Made by a program: the position numbers and the translations under genes | Assembly (NCBI RefSeq): GCF_002127325.2 | Contig: NC_035448.2 | Span: 88,540,753 to 88,604,752, forward strand | Origin: Helianthus annuus | Lineage: Eukaryota; Streptophyta; Magnoliopsida; Asterales; Asteraceae | Direction of reading: 5' to 3' | DNA: 64,000 bases | The notes under the pieces: model-generated | The model's database searches: none | Seen by the model: only the letters and a program-made list of their open reading frames with translations | What the model was told of the DNA's origin: nothing | Shown: piece after piece, positions 36,701 to 49,819 of the stretch | Layout: each line of letters opens with the position of its first letter | Numbering within the stretch: the stretch's first letter is position 1

Positions 36701-38452
36701 TACGGTACCAGGTGCACGATTTACACCGATCACAGGAGTCTCGAGCATATCCTTAAGCAAAAGGATTTGAATATGCGTCAACGAAGATGGGTTGAACTAC
36801 TGAACGACTACGAATGCGCCATCAAGTATCATCCAGGCAAGGCCAATGTTGTGGCTGATGCCCTCAGTCGGAAAGACTCTCTACCTAAGCGCGTGCGAGC
36901 GCTACAGCTTACCATTCAGTCCAGTCTTCCTGCACAGATACGAGCTGCTCAGTTAGAAGCACTGAAACCCGAAAACGTCAAAGCTGAAGCCTTACGCGGT
37001 TCAAGGCAACGCATGGAACAAAAGGAAGACGGTGCTTACTATGTAACGGGGCGTATTTGGGTCCCACTCTATGGCGGATTACGTCAACTGGTAATGGATG
37101 AAGCTCACAAGTCTCGCTATTCGGTACATCCAGGGTCGGATAAAATGTACCACGACATCAGCACTACTTATTGGTGGCCTAGTATGAAGGCTCACATCGC
37201 TACGTACGTTGGAAAATGCTTAACCTGTGCGAGAGTCAAGGTTGAATACCAGAAACCAGCCGGTCTACTTCAGCAGCCCAAGATACCGCAGTGGAAATGG
37301 GAAGAAATTTCCATGGATTTCGTTACGGGCTTACCTAGATCCCAGCGTGGGAATGACACTATTTGGGTAATCGTTGATCGACTCACAAAGTCTGCTCACT
37401 TTTTGGCTATCAAAGAAACGGATAAGTTTTCTACTTTAGCAGACATTTACTTGAAGGAAGTTGTTTCGAGGCACGGAGTGCCCACCTCTATTATTTCGGA
37501 TCGCGATGCACGATTCACGTCAGAGCTTTGGCAAGCAATGCACAAATCCTTCGGCTCACGATTAGACATGAGCACAGCATATCATCCTCAGACGGATGGA
37601 CAGTCTGAGCGAACTATTCAAACTCTAGAAGACATGCTTCGAGCGTGTGTTATCGATTTCGGCAACGGCTGGGAAAAGCACCTCCCTTTGGTGGAGTTCT
37701 CGTACAATAACAGTTACCATACCAGCATTCAAGCCGCTCCATTTGAGGCATTGTACGGACGTAAATGCCGGTCACCTCTCTGTTGGGCAGAGGTGGGGGA
37801 TAGTCAAATTACGGGTCCAGATATTGTTGTGGACGCCACAGAAAAGATAGCACAGATACGACAACGCATGGCGGCAGCACGCGACCGTCAGAAAGCCTAC
37901 GCGGACAAGCGTAGAAAGCCATTGGAATTTGAGGTCGGGGACCGGGTTTTATTGAAAGTTTCACCCTGGAAGGGTGTGGTTCGTTTTGGTAAAAGAGGCA
38001 AATTGAATCCGCGGTACGTCGGACCATTCGAAATCTTAGAAAAGATTGGCAAAGTAGCCTACAGATTAAACCTACCTCCTGAACTCGGTGCAGTTCACAA
38101 TGTATTTCACGTGTCGAATCTGAAGAAATGCCTATCAGATGAGACCCTTATAGTTCCTTTTAAGGAACTCACTATCGACGAGCGGTTGCAGTTCGTCGAG
38201 GAACCAGTTGAAATCACGGACCGGGATGTTAAGGTCCTCAAACACAAGAGAATCCCTCTTGTTCGAGTTCGTTGGAACTCCCAGCGTGGCCCGGAGTATA
38301 CATGGGAACGCGAAGACCAGATGAAAGAAAAGTACCCCCAGCTATTCGAACCCAATGCATCCACTTCTGAGGCTGAAGCTACTACTACTGAATTTCGGGA
38401 CGAAATTCCAAATCAACGGGGGGATGATGTGACACCCCAGGAAAACCGGTGA
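33737..38452 (+). CDS. Element G Gag-Pol polyprotein, intact
   Basis: The spliced model begins at ATG 33737 ([12 protein letters not shown]), uses the intron 33813-33902, then runs open to TGA at 38450-38452. Residue numbers below count the uninterrupted frame from 33881 (1523 residues). Gag: capsid-like region, then nucleocapsid with [14 protein letters not shown] and [14 protein letters not shown]. Protease: DSGA, Asp405. Reverse transcriptase: FIDD, Asp741 and Asp742. RNase H: Asp888 in YCDAS, plus TDHRSLEH. Integrase: HHCC start (His1076; KCLTCARVK), then catalytic Asp1146, Asp1207 and Glu1243 (a DDE core with 35 residues between the last two). GPF-like NPRYVGPFE is followed by a chromodomain-like segment near 1440-1490 ([16 protein letters not shown]). 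Chromodomains are thought to steer such elements to heterochromatin. No stop, frameshift or missing key residue is seen. Confidence 0.95.
33813..33902 (+). other. Candidate intron in gag of element G
   Basis: 90 bp, GTAGTATATCC...ACACAATAG. Joining GCAG to GTCAACCCG restores frame (AGQPAQ). Unspliced reading meets TAG at 33852-33854. GT, AG and phase are the same in B and F. Confidence 0.6.
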
Positions 38453-38528
38453 ACTATGTAACTTGCCTAGCTACCTCAGTAAGTGCGTACCAAATTTCGG
38501 GACGAAATTTCTTTCAAGTTGGGGATAA
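38390..38528 (+). promoter_or_regulatory. Element G duplicated hairpin and polypurine tract
   Basis: Hairpin 1 is GAATTTCG-GGA-CGAAATTC at 38390-38408, which also encodes EFRDEIP, followed by GGGGGG and TGTGACACCCC. Hairpin 2 is AAATTTCG-GGA-CGAAATTT at 38492-38510, followed by AAGTTGGGGATAA and the LTR. The second module should hold the working plus-strand primer. Confidence 0.85.
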
Positions 38529-40764
38529 TGTGACAACTCGAATTTCTAAGATTGATTTCATACGTATTACACGAGCATGTGTTTGACTAATTACTTAATT
38601 GCACATTGGATTGATATGAAAGTATATATATATGTTGATTGCTTGATTGTGCATAATTGTTTGATCGTGTATAATGGGTTCCATATTGTGAAACTTGTAC
38701 TGTATGTTAGCTAGTTAGTGTGAATCATGGCCCAACCTACGAAGGATGTTCCACGAAACATGATGCATGAATCGAAGGATGTCGAAACATATGAAGGACT
38801 CGAAACATATCCTTCGCGCTCGAAACATATCCTTCGCACTCGAAACATATCCTTCGATATGTTTCGGCCCAGTCTTTCAATTTGGGCCTTGGCCCACTGC
38901 CGATTTAATATAAGTTGGATTAGAAACTTTACGTAATAACATTTTTGATCGGCAAAACCCTAGAGCTTTCGGTTCCCTTGTGTGTGTGACGGCATATAGC
39001 AGACCTACACTCTGTTCAAAGGATTTCATTACGTAATCCAGATTTCCGGTTAGTATGTGATGCTTTATGTGTATATGATCTCGTGATTTTTCCAGTTGTC
39101 TTGCAATATGTTTGTATGTTAAACAGACACGTATGTTAATCGAATATGAATGTTAATCGGATATAGATGCTAATCGGATATATTGTGATGATATTGATTA
39201 TGGTAAACGAAAACGAAACAAGTGAACACGGTTTGGTTAGTTTAAACGCAAAGATCTAAACCTGCTATCAATTAGGATCTTTGGTATTCTGTTCGGATTA
39301 TTAATCAATATTACAGATCGATTGTAGTGAGGAATCGTGCTTGTATGATACTCGTTATGTAGATGTACTGTTAAGAATTGGTACTTGTTGTGATTTGTTT
39401 GGACATGCATGATAGATGATGATTGTTATGATGATGACGGCTGTAGATGATTAGGGTTTCTGTTTCTGTATTTGGCTGCATGATATCCGTAACTGATGGT
39501 GATCAAACGTAACTGTTAATTGTCGAAAGATGTTGCTACCCGAAACATAGTTGTTGTCGAAGGATGCTTGTTAGTCGAACCATAAATTGACCGAAAGATA
39601 CTAGTTTGACCGAACCATTATTGGACCGAAAGATAGTTGGACCGAAAGATAGGTTGGCCGAAAGATGACATAGGATTCGGAACATAACATTGGTCCGAAG
39701 GATAATTGTGATTACTGTTGTCGAAAGATAGTGACTGGATTCGAAGGATGTTAGGGATTATGAACATACTTTGACTGATTGATTATATGCTGGATTATTT
39801 GACATGCCATGCTAGAGATGGATGTTAGCATCTGTATTCGTGCAAGGTGAAATAATACGTGTGTGTTGTTATGCAACTGACTGTTATGTGAACATTAACT
39901 GCATGCGTACAATTGTGAACATGAACTGATTTGTTATACGTGCATACACTAGGACGTGATTAATTACTTGTGAGTGCATAACTTAGCATACCGAGCAAAC
40001 CGAGGTGAGTTCACACTCCTACTAAGGCATGGGATTCCCGGGTCGTGGGAATGGGTTAAAGGTTATTATTGAAAGGAACGTACTAATGCTTTACTAGACT
40101 ATCACCTATCATGTCCTCGGATGTCAGGACGGTTACGTAGGTTGGGATAACACCTACGGGTTCACATGCCATTCTATCCTCGGTTACGAAGGATACGCAC
40201 GTAAAACCTACGTGTACGCATTACTTACTCCTATCCTCAGGTTACGAAGGATACGTGCGTAAAACCTACGCACACTTTATACACACTTCTGTTCTCGGAC
40301 GAAGAACAGGGATAATAATACGAATAGTCTAGTGGTAACTTAACATGGGAAGCCCCCACCAGCATAACTTACTATCGGCCCTGTAGAGCCACCTGTTACT
40401 TACTGTTACACATTTACTTACTGTGAACTCGCTCAACTAGTTTGTTGACCATTCTGTTACATGCCTTGCAGATCGTTAGGTACTTGGAGCTTGCACTGGA
40501 GAAGCGGGTCGTTGTGGACAAGGATTCGTGGTTTCTATGCTGAACTATTATAACATTTGAACTATTTACTATTGTTGGATTATTACTATGCTTCCGCTAC
40601 ACTTTAAAACAATAACATGTTTTGAACACCTTTTGTATTGAACGGATGGTTTTCTTTTATCTTACTTAATACTATATGCATGTTCAATATGATTGGTGGC
40701 TTGATCCTGGTCAGTCACGCTCCCAAGCGGTGATACTCCGCAGGTGGATTTTGGGGGTGTGACA
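38529..40764 (+). repeat. Element G 3' LTR
   Basis: 2236 bp, same length as the 5' LTR and with no difference that I can find by eye. It ends GGGGGTGTGACA before AAAGT. Confidence 0.97.
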
Positions 40765-42639
40765 AAAGTCATAGCCTACGCCTCACGACAACTTAAAGTT
40801 CACGAGAAGAACTACACGACGCATGATTTAGAGCTGGGAGCTGTTGTTTTCGCACTTAAGTTATGGCGGCATTACCTGTACGGAACCAAGTGCGCCATCT
40901 ACACCGACCACAGGAGTCTAGAGCACATATTCAAGCAGAAGGAACTGAATATGCGACAGCGACGATGGGTCGAACTGCTGAATGACTACGAGTGCTCTAT
41001 CAGGTATCACCCGGGCAAGGCCAATGTTGTGGCCGACGCCCTGAGTCGGAAGGACACTACGCCTAAGCGCGTAAGAGCTTTACAACTCACGATCCATTCT
41101 AGTCTACCTTCGCAGATACGAGCTGCTCAGATAGAAGCACTGAAACCAGAGAACGTTAGAGCTGAAGCCCTACGCGGGTCAAGGCAACGCTTAGAACAGA
41201 AGGAAGACGGTGCTTATTACGTAACAGGACGCATCTGGGTCCCACTCTATGGCGACTTACGAGAACTTGTGATGGATGAAGCGCACAAATCTCGCTACTC
41301 GGTACACCCTGGTTCGGATAAGATGTACCACGATATTAAAACTACGTATTGGTGGCCTAGCATGAAGGCCCACATAGCAACTTACGTCAGCAAGTGTTTG
41401 ACTTGTGCGCGAGTCAAGACGGAATATCAGAAACCCTCAGGCCTACTTCAGCAACCAGAGATACCACAATGGAAATGGGAGCAAATTTCCATGGATTTCG
41501 TTACTGGCCTACCTAGATCACAGCGCGGAAATGATACTATCTGGGTGATCGTGGATCGACTCACGAAGTCCGCACACTTCTTGGCAATTAAAGAAACAGA
41601 TAAATTCTCCACTCTGGCGGAGATATACCTCAAGGAAGTTGTTTCGAGGCACGGGGTGCCCACCTCTATCATCTCGGATCGGGATGCGCGTTTTACTTCG
41701 GAACTGTGGCAGGCAATGCACAAGTCTTTTGGCTCACGTCTAGATATGAGCACAGCATATCACCCACAGACGGACGGGCAGTCCGAGCGCACTATCCAAA
41801 CATTAGAAGACATGCTTCGCGCTTGTGTAATCGACTTTGGCAACAGCTGGGAAAGGCATCTGCCACTTGTGGAATTTTCATACAATAACAGCTACCACAC
41901 CAGCATTAAAGCTGCTCCGTTTGAGGCATTGTACGGACGTAAATGCCGGTCACCCCTCTGTTGGGCGGAGGTGGGGGATAGTCAAATCACTGGTCCAGAA
42001 CATGTGGTAGACACTACTGAGCGGATTGCTCAAATACGACAACGCATGGCGGCCGCTCGTGACCGTCAGAAGGCTTACGCCGATAAGGGCAGGAAACCAC
42101 TTGAGCTCCAGGTTGGGGAGCGGGTATTACTCAAAGTTTCACCCTGGAAGGGTGTTGTTCGTTTTGGTAAACGAGGCAAACTCAACCCACGATACGTTGG
42201 ACCTTTCGAAATCCTTGAGAAAATAGGCAAGGTGGCCTACAGACTGAACTTACCAGCAGAACTCGGTGCAGTTCACAACGTTTTCCATGTGTCGAATCTG
42301 AAAAAGTGTCTGTCAGATGAGACGCACGTAGTTCCTCTGAAGGAACTCACGATCGACGAACATTTGAAATTCGTCGAAGAACCAGTCGAAATCACGGACC
42401 GGGATGTTAAGGTCCTCAAGAGCACTAGAATACCTCTCGTTCGAGTTCGTTGGAACTCACGTCGCGGCCCAGAGTTTACCTGGGAGCGCGAAGATCGGAT
42501 GAAACAAAAGTATCCCCAACTGTTTGAGAACAGTACAAACGCTACTGAGGCTGAAGCTACGGAATTTCGGGACGAAATTCCAGATCAACGGGGGGTGGAT
42601 GTGACACCCCAGGATAACCGGGAAAACATTACAACTTGA
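40765..42639 (+). pseudogene. Element F RNase H, integrase and chromodomain, right part
   Basis: F's frame resumes after G at [17 protein letters not shown] and stays open to TGA at 42637-42639. It holds the rest of RNase H ([24 protein letters not shown]), the integrase zinc finger ([21 protein letters not shown]), the DDE core ([22 protein letters not shown]), NPRYVGPFE and a chromodomain-like tail ([16 protein letters not shown]). No inactivating change is visible, so F lost function only through G's insertion. The apparent start within the LTR end is not a real start codon for this part. Confidence 0.94.
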
Positions 42640-42700
42640 CTAGCTTCCTCAGTGAGTGCCATCAAATTTCGGGACGAAATTTCTTTCAACTTGGGGATGA
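42562..42700 (+). promoter_or_regulatory. Element F duplicated hairpin and polypurine tract
   Basis: Hairpins at 42562-42580 and 42664-42682, each followed by a G-rich run and TGTGACA. The second, AACTTGGGGATGA, borders the 3' LTR at 42701. Confidence 0.8.
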
Positions 42701-45194
42701 TGTGACAACTCGAAATCTAGAACCTTTCGTTGTGTCTTGTTGTAGCTTGCTTGTACGATATGTGATTAGTTGACTGACTAAACTTAATGATAACGTGAAC
42801 CTTTATGTGATATGTGCTTTATTATGTGTGCATTGTATGTATATGTATGTGTTATATGCAAGCCGAGAACCCAACCCGAGAACAAAGAACCCGACTCGAG
42901 ACCATGAGATCTCGAGTGAATAGTGACCGAATGGGCCTTGGGCCGAGAACCTAGTGGCCGGTTGGGCCATTGGGCCGTAAACCCTTAACCGAACCCATTA
43001 AGGGTGCAACACTTGGAACTAGTATATATAAACCACCCTTAGTCATTTTTACCATTTGTTGAAACATCACAACACACACTCTCCTATTCTCTCTCCCACT
43101 TAAACTCTAGAACACAAACACACTCCTCATTCTCGGATTTGGACTTGGATCGGCTCACACACACACCCGGTTGGAAGCTTTACACACACCCTCGAAACCC
43201 ATTAACCGGTTAGTGTTCTTAATGATTATTGTTAAATGCTTAGTGAATCATGTTGAGTTTTGTGCTTGAATTAATGATTATGACAATATGTTAGTTGTTG
43301 AGTTATGCATGATGTTTTGAAAAGAAATCGGCTCATGAATGTTCTTTGTTATGTGTTGAACTATATGCATGATTGTGACAAATCGGATACATGGCATGAT
43401 GGGTTATGATATCTTGATTAAACTACTAGATTTTGATGATTCATGAAATCGGTTTACATATATCATGAAATCGGCTTAGTATAGAGACAAGCTTGTGGTG
43501 TTATGCTCAAGAGTTTAATGGTTGTTCATAGTTTTGGTTGAATAAGTGTTGTTTATGTTATGAAGAACTTGAATACATGTTTGAATATATGAAGAACACT
43601 TTGAATGATAGTTGAAGATGTGAAAACCCTTGTAAATTTGATCTACTTTTACTAATAGCCTGATTAGGAAAACTTGTTAGTGAAATTCTATTGGTTGTTT
43701 CCTGATTTGGGCCTGATTACATTGTACCATTAAGCTGACCATATCTGCATCAACACTGAACATGAAAATGACAGCATACCGACTCGCAATCACCCAGTTG
43801 CGACTCGCAACCACGGCGTGATGACTCGAGACCACGCGGTTGCGACTCGCAACCATAGCAGGTCAAGCCGAGACCACAGGTTACGAGTCCCGTTGCGACT
43901 CGAGACCTTAGCATGATGAACCAAGACCACGGTTGCGACACAGGTTGCGACTCGCAACCATTTATGATCAGCACAAACAGCATGACTCGAGACCATGCTT
44001 GCGAGTCCGGTTGCGACTCGAGACCACACTTTTGGGCCTAAGTTAGTGGGCCGGACTTATGAACTTCTGTGCTACTGTTGACGTGCTGTTTGGGCCTGTT
44101 ATCACGAGCCCAACCGTTTGGGCCTCACACTTGGACTTTGGGTTGTATTTGACTGTAACTGTGAACTGTGTATGTTAAACGTGTTTGCCATACGTGTTGA
44201 ACATTCGTACACTGCTTGGTTTGAATCTGATTATAAGTGGTATCCATGTTAGGACGTTATTGACTACTTGCGACTTGATTGATTTTCTGTGATTTACTGC
44301 CGAGCAAACCAAGGTGAGTTCACACCCTTTACAAAGCATGGGATTCCCTGGGTTGGGAACGGGGTTAAGGAACGTGGATTCCTCGTCCTCCTTGGGTAGG
44401 ACGTCAGTGGTTCAGGAATGTGATTCCTCGTCCGGATGGACGGATAAACGTACTAGACTAAAACTCTATCACGAAGTCCCTCCTTTTTGTATCGACTAAT
44501 CGCCGGGCCAATGGCGAGCGGGTCATTAGTTAGATAGCGCTATTTAGGTCTGACAAGCCTCACACCGTGCCGCAGAGGACGGGCGTGAACTAATGGATCT
44601 GGGGCACGTCAATGATGATAGACATTGATGTTTTCAGGGCACATAAACATGACTACAGTCAGCAGTCGATATGGTAACGAGTCTAGTGTACGCATGGGGT
44701 AGCCCCCACGGCCGAAATGCCTGATAACTAAACATGGGGTAGCCCCCACGGCTGGAGTGCCGGAGCAACTGGGAATGAACATGTCACGTTTTTAAACTAT
44801 GGGGTAACCCCCACGGCAGGATGCCAGTTAAAGTAAACTGTTTTCGAAACAACTAAAACGAACACCCAACCGTGAACTCACTCAACTAGTTGTTGACTCG
44901 TTACTACATGCTTTGCAGGACCATAGGTACTCAGCTGGAGCTTGCATGGAGGAGGGTCGTTGTGGGACGCGGATTGCTACGTGCTACGTTAAACTTGAAA
45001 CTTTTGAACTTATGTTATAACTTTAAACTTATGCTTCCGCTTGCAACTTAACTTGTCTGTTTTTTAAACACCAATCGTATTGGTTAACTTTTATAACTGT
45101 TTATATGCTTGTTCAGTATGATTGGTGGCTGGATCCTGGTCAGTCACGCCTCCAAGCGGTAGTACTCCGCAGGTGGGATTTTGGGGGTGTGACA
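42701..45194 (+). repeat. Element F 3' LTR
   Basis: 2494 bp. The differences from the 5' LTR that I noted are G/A near 26605, T/C near 27710 and C/G near 27797 (5' coordinates). It ends GGGGGTGTGACA before TTTTA. Confidence 0.95.
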
Positions 45195-45199
45195 TTTTA

Positions 45200-47378
45200 G
45201 CACATAGCGTTTTAAGTGATTGAATTGTTGTTGAACTTTTGACAAATAACGACAACTTTGATTGTCGGGGCAACCTAAAAACAGGGGAAACTCTGCCCGA
45301 TTTTCGTTAAAAACCCAAAACATGACACTTATTTATGATCTAAAACGACACTTATCTGATTCTGAATACTTCTTATAAAATAAATACAAATACGTATTTA
45401 TTTTGACGACGTTTTATGAGTTATAAAGCAAAGTTATAACACTTCGACCACACACGAGTTATAATTAACGAAATTTGAAACTTATATAAAATAAATATAA
45501 AAAAATTATATTTATTTCAAGCGTTTAAAACTCGTAAACTTTTTGCGAGATAAATCTCGCATATAATAATTTCCAAACAACAAAGACACGGAATTCCTTT
45601 CTAAAATAAATATAATTAGTTATGTTTATTTCAAACATCGACTTTTGTACACTCTTATGAAATAATTATAACGGTTTATATTTATTTTAAACGTCGACTT
45701 AAAACTTTCTTATACAAACTAAATATAGTTTTTACACTATTTCAAACGACTGAATTCTAAGTTTATATTTCAAACGCCACGACTTAAAATATATGTATAT
45801 ATACATATACATATACACTTTTATTTCCACCTTACGACAACTACGATGACAAGAATCGCTATCCACCTACGCCTTCTATTCGCGACGACTAACACGACCC
45901 CGTATAAGTATATTTATTTCATAGATATAAATATATATCCTACATCACTCGGAAACTAAGTCGTTTCCGAGACTTTGTTTTATCCCGATTATAACGGGAT
46001 CAAATAACCATAGATTGGTTATTCTAAGTCAAGATAACACCACCTTAGAGTCGTTTAGTTAACGATTCGGTAGAGCTCGGACACGTAGTTTAACTACGTC
46101 CTCATATTAGAAACTGATAAGTTATTCCATGTTAGGAATACTATAGTTGCACGCCAGCTAATGCACGTTCTTGGAATGACACTACGGAATCACGCTAGGC
46201 TAGCTTTGCACAGGAATGTCAAGGTGAGTTCATAACCCCCACTTTTTACTGATTTACATTTTTTTTATAAATGTTTTCGGGGGTGGAAAGACATGCAAGT
46301 TTTTGCAAAAGCAAACACTATTTTGATGAACAAAAATACATATTTATAAACCATGTTGCTAATGGATTTCAACGAACTCGAAAGGTTTACGAAAGGTTTA
46401 CACTAAACATACCGGTTTTACAAAACAAACGCGTATTTTCACAAACGTGCATGATTTTCATGACTAGTGACAGGAATGTCCTAGTTACTACAACGGGACT
46501 GGGTTGTTCTGAGTACGAACAACGAGACAACCCAATGGGTTTATGTCCCCCTTTTTCTTTTGAAATAGATATTAACTATGGTATGATTAAGCTATGGAAT
46601 GAACTCTTGGATCACGTGCGACTAGGCGCTAACTTAGGCACCATTAATCCTTTTAAGGACCACGGAACAGGGGGTAGATCTATCGGGTACGGGCGAGCCC
46701 CACTCACGGTCCTTGTGCGGCCACTTAGAGTGCTTTTGTGTCCCTGTCGAAGTGAATCGACACTTAAATCGTCTACCGGGTTGAGTGCTTCCTATGTCGG
46801 CACACATATTAATGTCTTAGCTACACATTAATGATCAACATGTTCATAGGCGCATTACATACCTACTTATAAACTGAACTTTCAAATGTTTTTAAGATTC
46901 ATTTGATGTAAACTCACAAATACATGGATTTACAAACTTTGGTAACGTTTTTCAAATTATACCTAAGTAAGAGGACGCGCTGATCCTGCTTATAAAGGTT
47001 CATTTGGGCTCGGCCCATTCTCTCTCGTGCAATGCACAAAGACTATTGTGGGCTAGACTCACAGTTTTTCATATATCATGCCAAGAAAATAATTCTACTA
47101 TATTTTCTCAACAACTTTGAAACCGGTTATCAAAAAGATTTATTTTAAATCTTTTCAAAACAAACTATGAACTCGCTCAACTTTTTGTTGACTTTTTCGC
47201 ATGTTCTTTCTCAGGTTACATTTTCAAAACTATGGAACGGTTGGAATAGGAGAACCCATGGGATTTCGAGTACTTAGCGGACGTTCATTCATAGAAGTCT
47301 TAATTAGCTTATTTGCTTCCGCTGTGCAATGAAGATTCCGGTCCAGTCACGCTAGCTCTGATATTTCGGGGTGTGACA
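45200..47378 (+). repeat. Element E 5' LTR, second part
   Basis: LTR sequence downstream of F. AT-rich block with several [16 protein letters not shown] strings (45370-45800), then the splice-like donor at 46224 and acceptor at 47214, ending TTTCGGGGTGTGACA. A 186-codon open frame at 46271-46831 lies inside the putative intron and is broken in the 3' LTR, so I do not call a gene. Confidence 0.92.
46224..47214 (+). other. Candidate leader intron in E 5' LTR
   Basis: 991 bp. The donor is GTCAAG|GTGAGTTC; the acceptor TTCTTTCTCAG|GTTAC has a better pyrimidine tract than the other families. GAACTCGCTCAAC precedes the acceptor as in C and G. The 3' LTR copy at 52853-53843 has the same length. Confidence 0.5.
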
Positions 47379-49819
47379 GATTGGTATCAGAGCTATAGGT
47401 TTCAGCGAATTAGGTTTCTGTAGAGATGCCTAGGCTCTAACCTCACTTTCCTATGGGGACTTAGATTATTAAGATTCGAATACACACAGAACGCCTAAGA
47501 CTCGAATATGGGTTCCATCCGTTGCCGAAAACAATGAGACAACAATTTTGGTTTTAAACATACACAAGTGTTGTGTTTGATACACGGTACACAAAACAAT
47601 TACACACACAAAAAGCAAAACCTGGAGGGTTTTGATAGCATGCATTTAGGACCTTCGGAAAACTTATGTCAAAACACATTAAAGGTCTTAACTTAGAAAC
47701 CGTGACTAACAACTCGGGCAAACACCATTATCTATATTGTCTATGCTATTTTAATTACCCGAGCAGGTAACATACGCGGAACGAAACAATAGTGCACAAG
47801 TATACATGAAACATAAACTACACGTCAACGGACGTCGAAGCACATCACACACGACTTTCGAGGCAAGGCCTTGGGGAAAACACAAATGGGCACAACAACA
47901 ACGATGCTAATCTCGTCAGCGGGAGAAGATTTCACAACAGTCGATACTTTGTCTGAAGAGACTCACAATTGTTGGCGCTGCAAAAGAAGTCACATGTCTT
48001 CGCTTTCCCCCTATTTCACTTATGGCGATTACGCTATGTTCGAAATTCTAGGTAAAGTCCTTATATTTCTTTTGTTGAAATTTCGACTTTTTGCATATAG
48101 TGAGTAGATTTATCCCACTTCTACTCCCCCTAATGGTCATTGCATCACAGAGATTTTCTTTCATAATAGCGAATACTCATTTGCTACGTTCATGAAAAAT
48201 TCATTCGATACACATGTATTGTTTGATGCGCATGTGGTTTCACTCCAAATTGTTGCTTTATCAAAGTCCAAATATTGTTTCGCTATGTTCAAGTTTTTGC
48301 ATTTTGATTTGAATGACTACATTATTGCAAAGCGTTGACTCTTTGATATCGAGTCGACAGATTTCTTGGAAAACTCATCTTCTTTTGAGTGGCATACATG
48401 GTTTTTCGTTGTGGCCATGTCGAAACTTTCTTATTGATACATGATTTCATTGTTGGATTATGTTTCAACCAAGTTCAATTGATTGAACTTGCTCATAATA
48501 TATATTCGATTCAAGATTCCATATGATGGATTAAGGCTATCATATTCGAAATAATCCCCACAAGCACTTCATTTGCTTTGGACCATAACATGCTTGTCTG
48601 GTCTTCGACTTCGTTGAATTGTTTCTTTGATCACGATCACCTTGTGGTGGCGTTTTTTCAGAAGTTTGAAGCTTGCGCTAACCTCGTTGCTCACCTCATG
48701 TACGGATTTAATTATTTATTTATTGATATTAAATCCACATCGTTGGTCATTCATTTTAAAGCAATCTTAATACAATCGTGTGTTAAGATCATGGTACATA
48801 AATTTATGTCATATTTCGGTGTACCTCTTAGTGATTCTTTCAGCATCGATCGAACATTTTGTGATATTTATTGCTCTTCCATTTTCGATCGAAAAACATT
48901 ATTTATTTGTTTCATTTTCAATTGAAAATCCTATGAGAATTGTTTGAAACAGACATTCAGATTTACTTCGTTGAATCTCTCACTTGATTTCAAAACAAGG
49001 TGATGCTTGTTCAGTCACCACTATTATTGAATTATTTCGATCACTACGACACCTTGTGGTGTCGGTATAAACTTGTAGCTTGGGCTAATCATGATCGAGC
49101 GTTTCATACAAAACACGGTGATGCTTGTTCAGTCACCACTATTGTTGAATTATTTCATTCACTACGACACCTTGTGGTGTCGGTATAAACTCGTCGCTCG
49201 TGCTAATCACGATCAGCCATCTCATGCAAAACTATATATGCCTTTCGTTTGACACATCATTTAAGTAGTCTTAATGCAACTATGTATTAAGACAATGATA
49301 CACCAGGTTCGGTTGTATTTCATTTCGGTGTATCCTTGCAACTCAATAATGTCAACCCGTTGATGTTATTCATTTATTGGTTCAATAGTTGACAAATCAT
49401 TTCATGATTATATCCACTTGAGCTTATTGATTCTGAGTTTCAATCATACAACAACCAACACATTTTTCCTTGTTAGTAAATTCAATTGTTTCAAATATTG
49501 ATTTGCATATTGTGAACGTCCATTTGAAATTCTATTGGTCGATATTTCTCTTTTGTTGGACCCCTGTAAACATAGTCACATTGGTGATAGTATCACGACA
49601 CTTCGTTCACTTAGCATCGATTTCTGGAACAAACTCAGTTGAACCATTTAGTTCTTATTGATGCAAAGTATCCTTACATTCACGTGATCTGAATAGGTTT
49701 TGATTCGATTACGCGACCATTCACTTTGTTATTATTCGGACTTACCTGTGAATGACAAAACTCTGAAGAGATAACATAGACTAAATTTCGAGGACGAAAT
49801 TTCTGCAACAGGGGGAGAA
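47379..49819 (+). other. Element E interior: primer site, non-coding core, polypurine tract
   Basis: GAT spacer, TGGTATCAGAGCT at 47382-47394, then about 2.4 kb without gag or pol similarity. Short open frames (for example 47871 and 48578) show no retroviral motif. Near 49783-49802 lies AAATTTCG-AGGA-CGAAATTT, followed by CAACAGGGGGAGAA before the 3' LTR. Cis signals for copying therefore survive without coding capacity. Confidence 0.85.
48999..49236 (+). repeat. 118-bp tandem repeat in E interior
   Basis: TGATGCTTGTTCAGTCACCA recurs at 49001 and 49119, with matching ACGACACCTTGTGGTGTCGG blocks, so about two units of 118 bp. A weaker relative occurs near 48614-48700. CGACACC...GGTGTCG within each unit is an inverted repeat. 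Confidence 0.8.

Larger units (their letters stand above)
31179..40764 (+). mobile_element. Element G: structurally complete, very young Ty3/Gypsy element
   Basis: Target duplication AAAGT at 31174-31178 and 40765-40769, inside F's RNase H. The two LTRs are 2236 bp each and look identical throughout. tRNA-Met site, leader, full Gag-Pol frame, duplicated hairpin and polypurine tract are all present. The total is 9586 bp. It is the innermost and youngest member of the A>D>E>F>G nest and the only element here that looks able to make all its own proteins. Confidence 0.97.
25544..45194 (+). mobile_element. Element F: Ty3/Gypsy element interrupted only by G
   Basis: Target duplication TTTTA at 25539-25543 and 45195-45199 in element E's LTR. 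Both LTRs are 2494 bp and differ at three substitutions seen by eye (about 0.1%). Gag-Pol would be one continuous frame if element G and one AAAGT copy were absent. F is therefore a young element disabled by a later insertion. Confidence 0.95.

Noticed and set aside
42701..45194. Solo LTR interpretation for the F 3' LTR
   Set aside because: Target duplication TTTTA and the matching 5' LTR at 25544 show that it is one end of a complete element.
46271..46831. 186-codon open frame in the E 5' LTR
   Set aside because: The 3' LTR copy is broken by a stop near 53149. There is no domain, and it lies inside the putative leader intron.
47871..48925. Possible genes in the E interior (78 and 115 codons)
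   Set aside because: Codon use and composition look random, there are no retroviral motifs, and the frames are flanked by stops. Treated as a non-coding core.
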